Part shown: positions 5,872 to 5,892 of the stretch, in pieces
How the letters are laid out: every line of letters starts with the position of its first letter
How positions within the stretch are numbered: the stretch's first letter is position 1
From: Campylobacteraceae bacterium
GTDB taxonomy: Bacteria > Campylobacterota > Campylobacteria > Campylobacterales > Sulfurospirillaceae
Direction: 5' to 3'
Assembly (NCBI GenBank): GCA_027011025.1
Contig: JALVAU010000438.1
Location: 1-5,892, forward strand
DNA length: 5,892 nt
Program-made: the position numbers and the translations under genes
The notes under the pieces: model-generated
The model's database searches: none
Told to the model about the DNA's origin: nothing
The model's input: the letters and a program-made list of their open reading frames with translations, nothing else

Positions 5872-5892
5872 TAATATTAACCACAATTACTA

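Noticed and set aside
5824..5892. A defined sigma-70 promoter for the operon
   Set aside because: Several -10-like AT stretches (TATTAT, CATAAT) exist but none pairs with a credible -35 at normal spacing, so no single promoter can be called.

Overview
The window is AT-rich (roughly one third G+C by eye). It holds one four-gene operon on the minus strand that encodes a complete tripartite RND efflux system. The AT-rich, Lys/Ile-heavy proteins and the order outer-membrane factor, adaptor, pump suggest a Campylobacterota bacterium (Sulfurimonas/Sulfurovum/Arcobacter-like). That placement is inference from style, not from a marker gene.

Layout, in the direction of transcription (right to left). 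At 5811-5871, just upstream of the first gene, lies a perfect 21-bp inverted repeat with a 19-nt loop. It is either an operator/leader structure for the operon or the terminator of a gene beyond the right edge. Then come a TolC-like outer-membrane factor (5787-4357), a short HlyD-type periplasmic adaptor (4360-3560), the N-terminal half of an RND permease (3551-1923) and the C-terminal half of the same permease (1926-271). Genes 1/2 and 3/4 overlap by ATGA; genes 2/3 are 8 nt apart. The whole set therefore looks like one translationally coupled transcript. Two hairpins (259-266/237-244 and 206-227/176-197) follow the last stop codon and look like tandem terminators. From the left edge to 194 a rightward reading frame stays open; it is probably the 3' end of a convergent gene, with its stop codon inside the second hairpin.

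How it works: the two pump halves together contain the full RND plan of 2 x (1 + 5) membrane helices and two periplasmic porter regions, so they should assemble as one pump protomer. The adaptor would link the pump to the TolC-like exit duct, driven by proton influx. The substrate cannot be read from the sequence.

The most interesting points are the split of the RND pump exactly at the linker between TM6 and TM7, the ATGA overlap at that split (where a one-base change or a -1 slip in an A5 run would fuse the halves), two histidine clusters on the cytoplasmic face of the N-half, a TM4/TM10 proton-relay set unlike AcrB (one Asp; Arg for Lys), and a minimal adaptor that ends after its beta-barrel domain.
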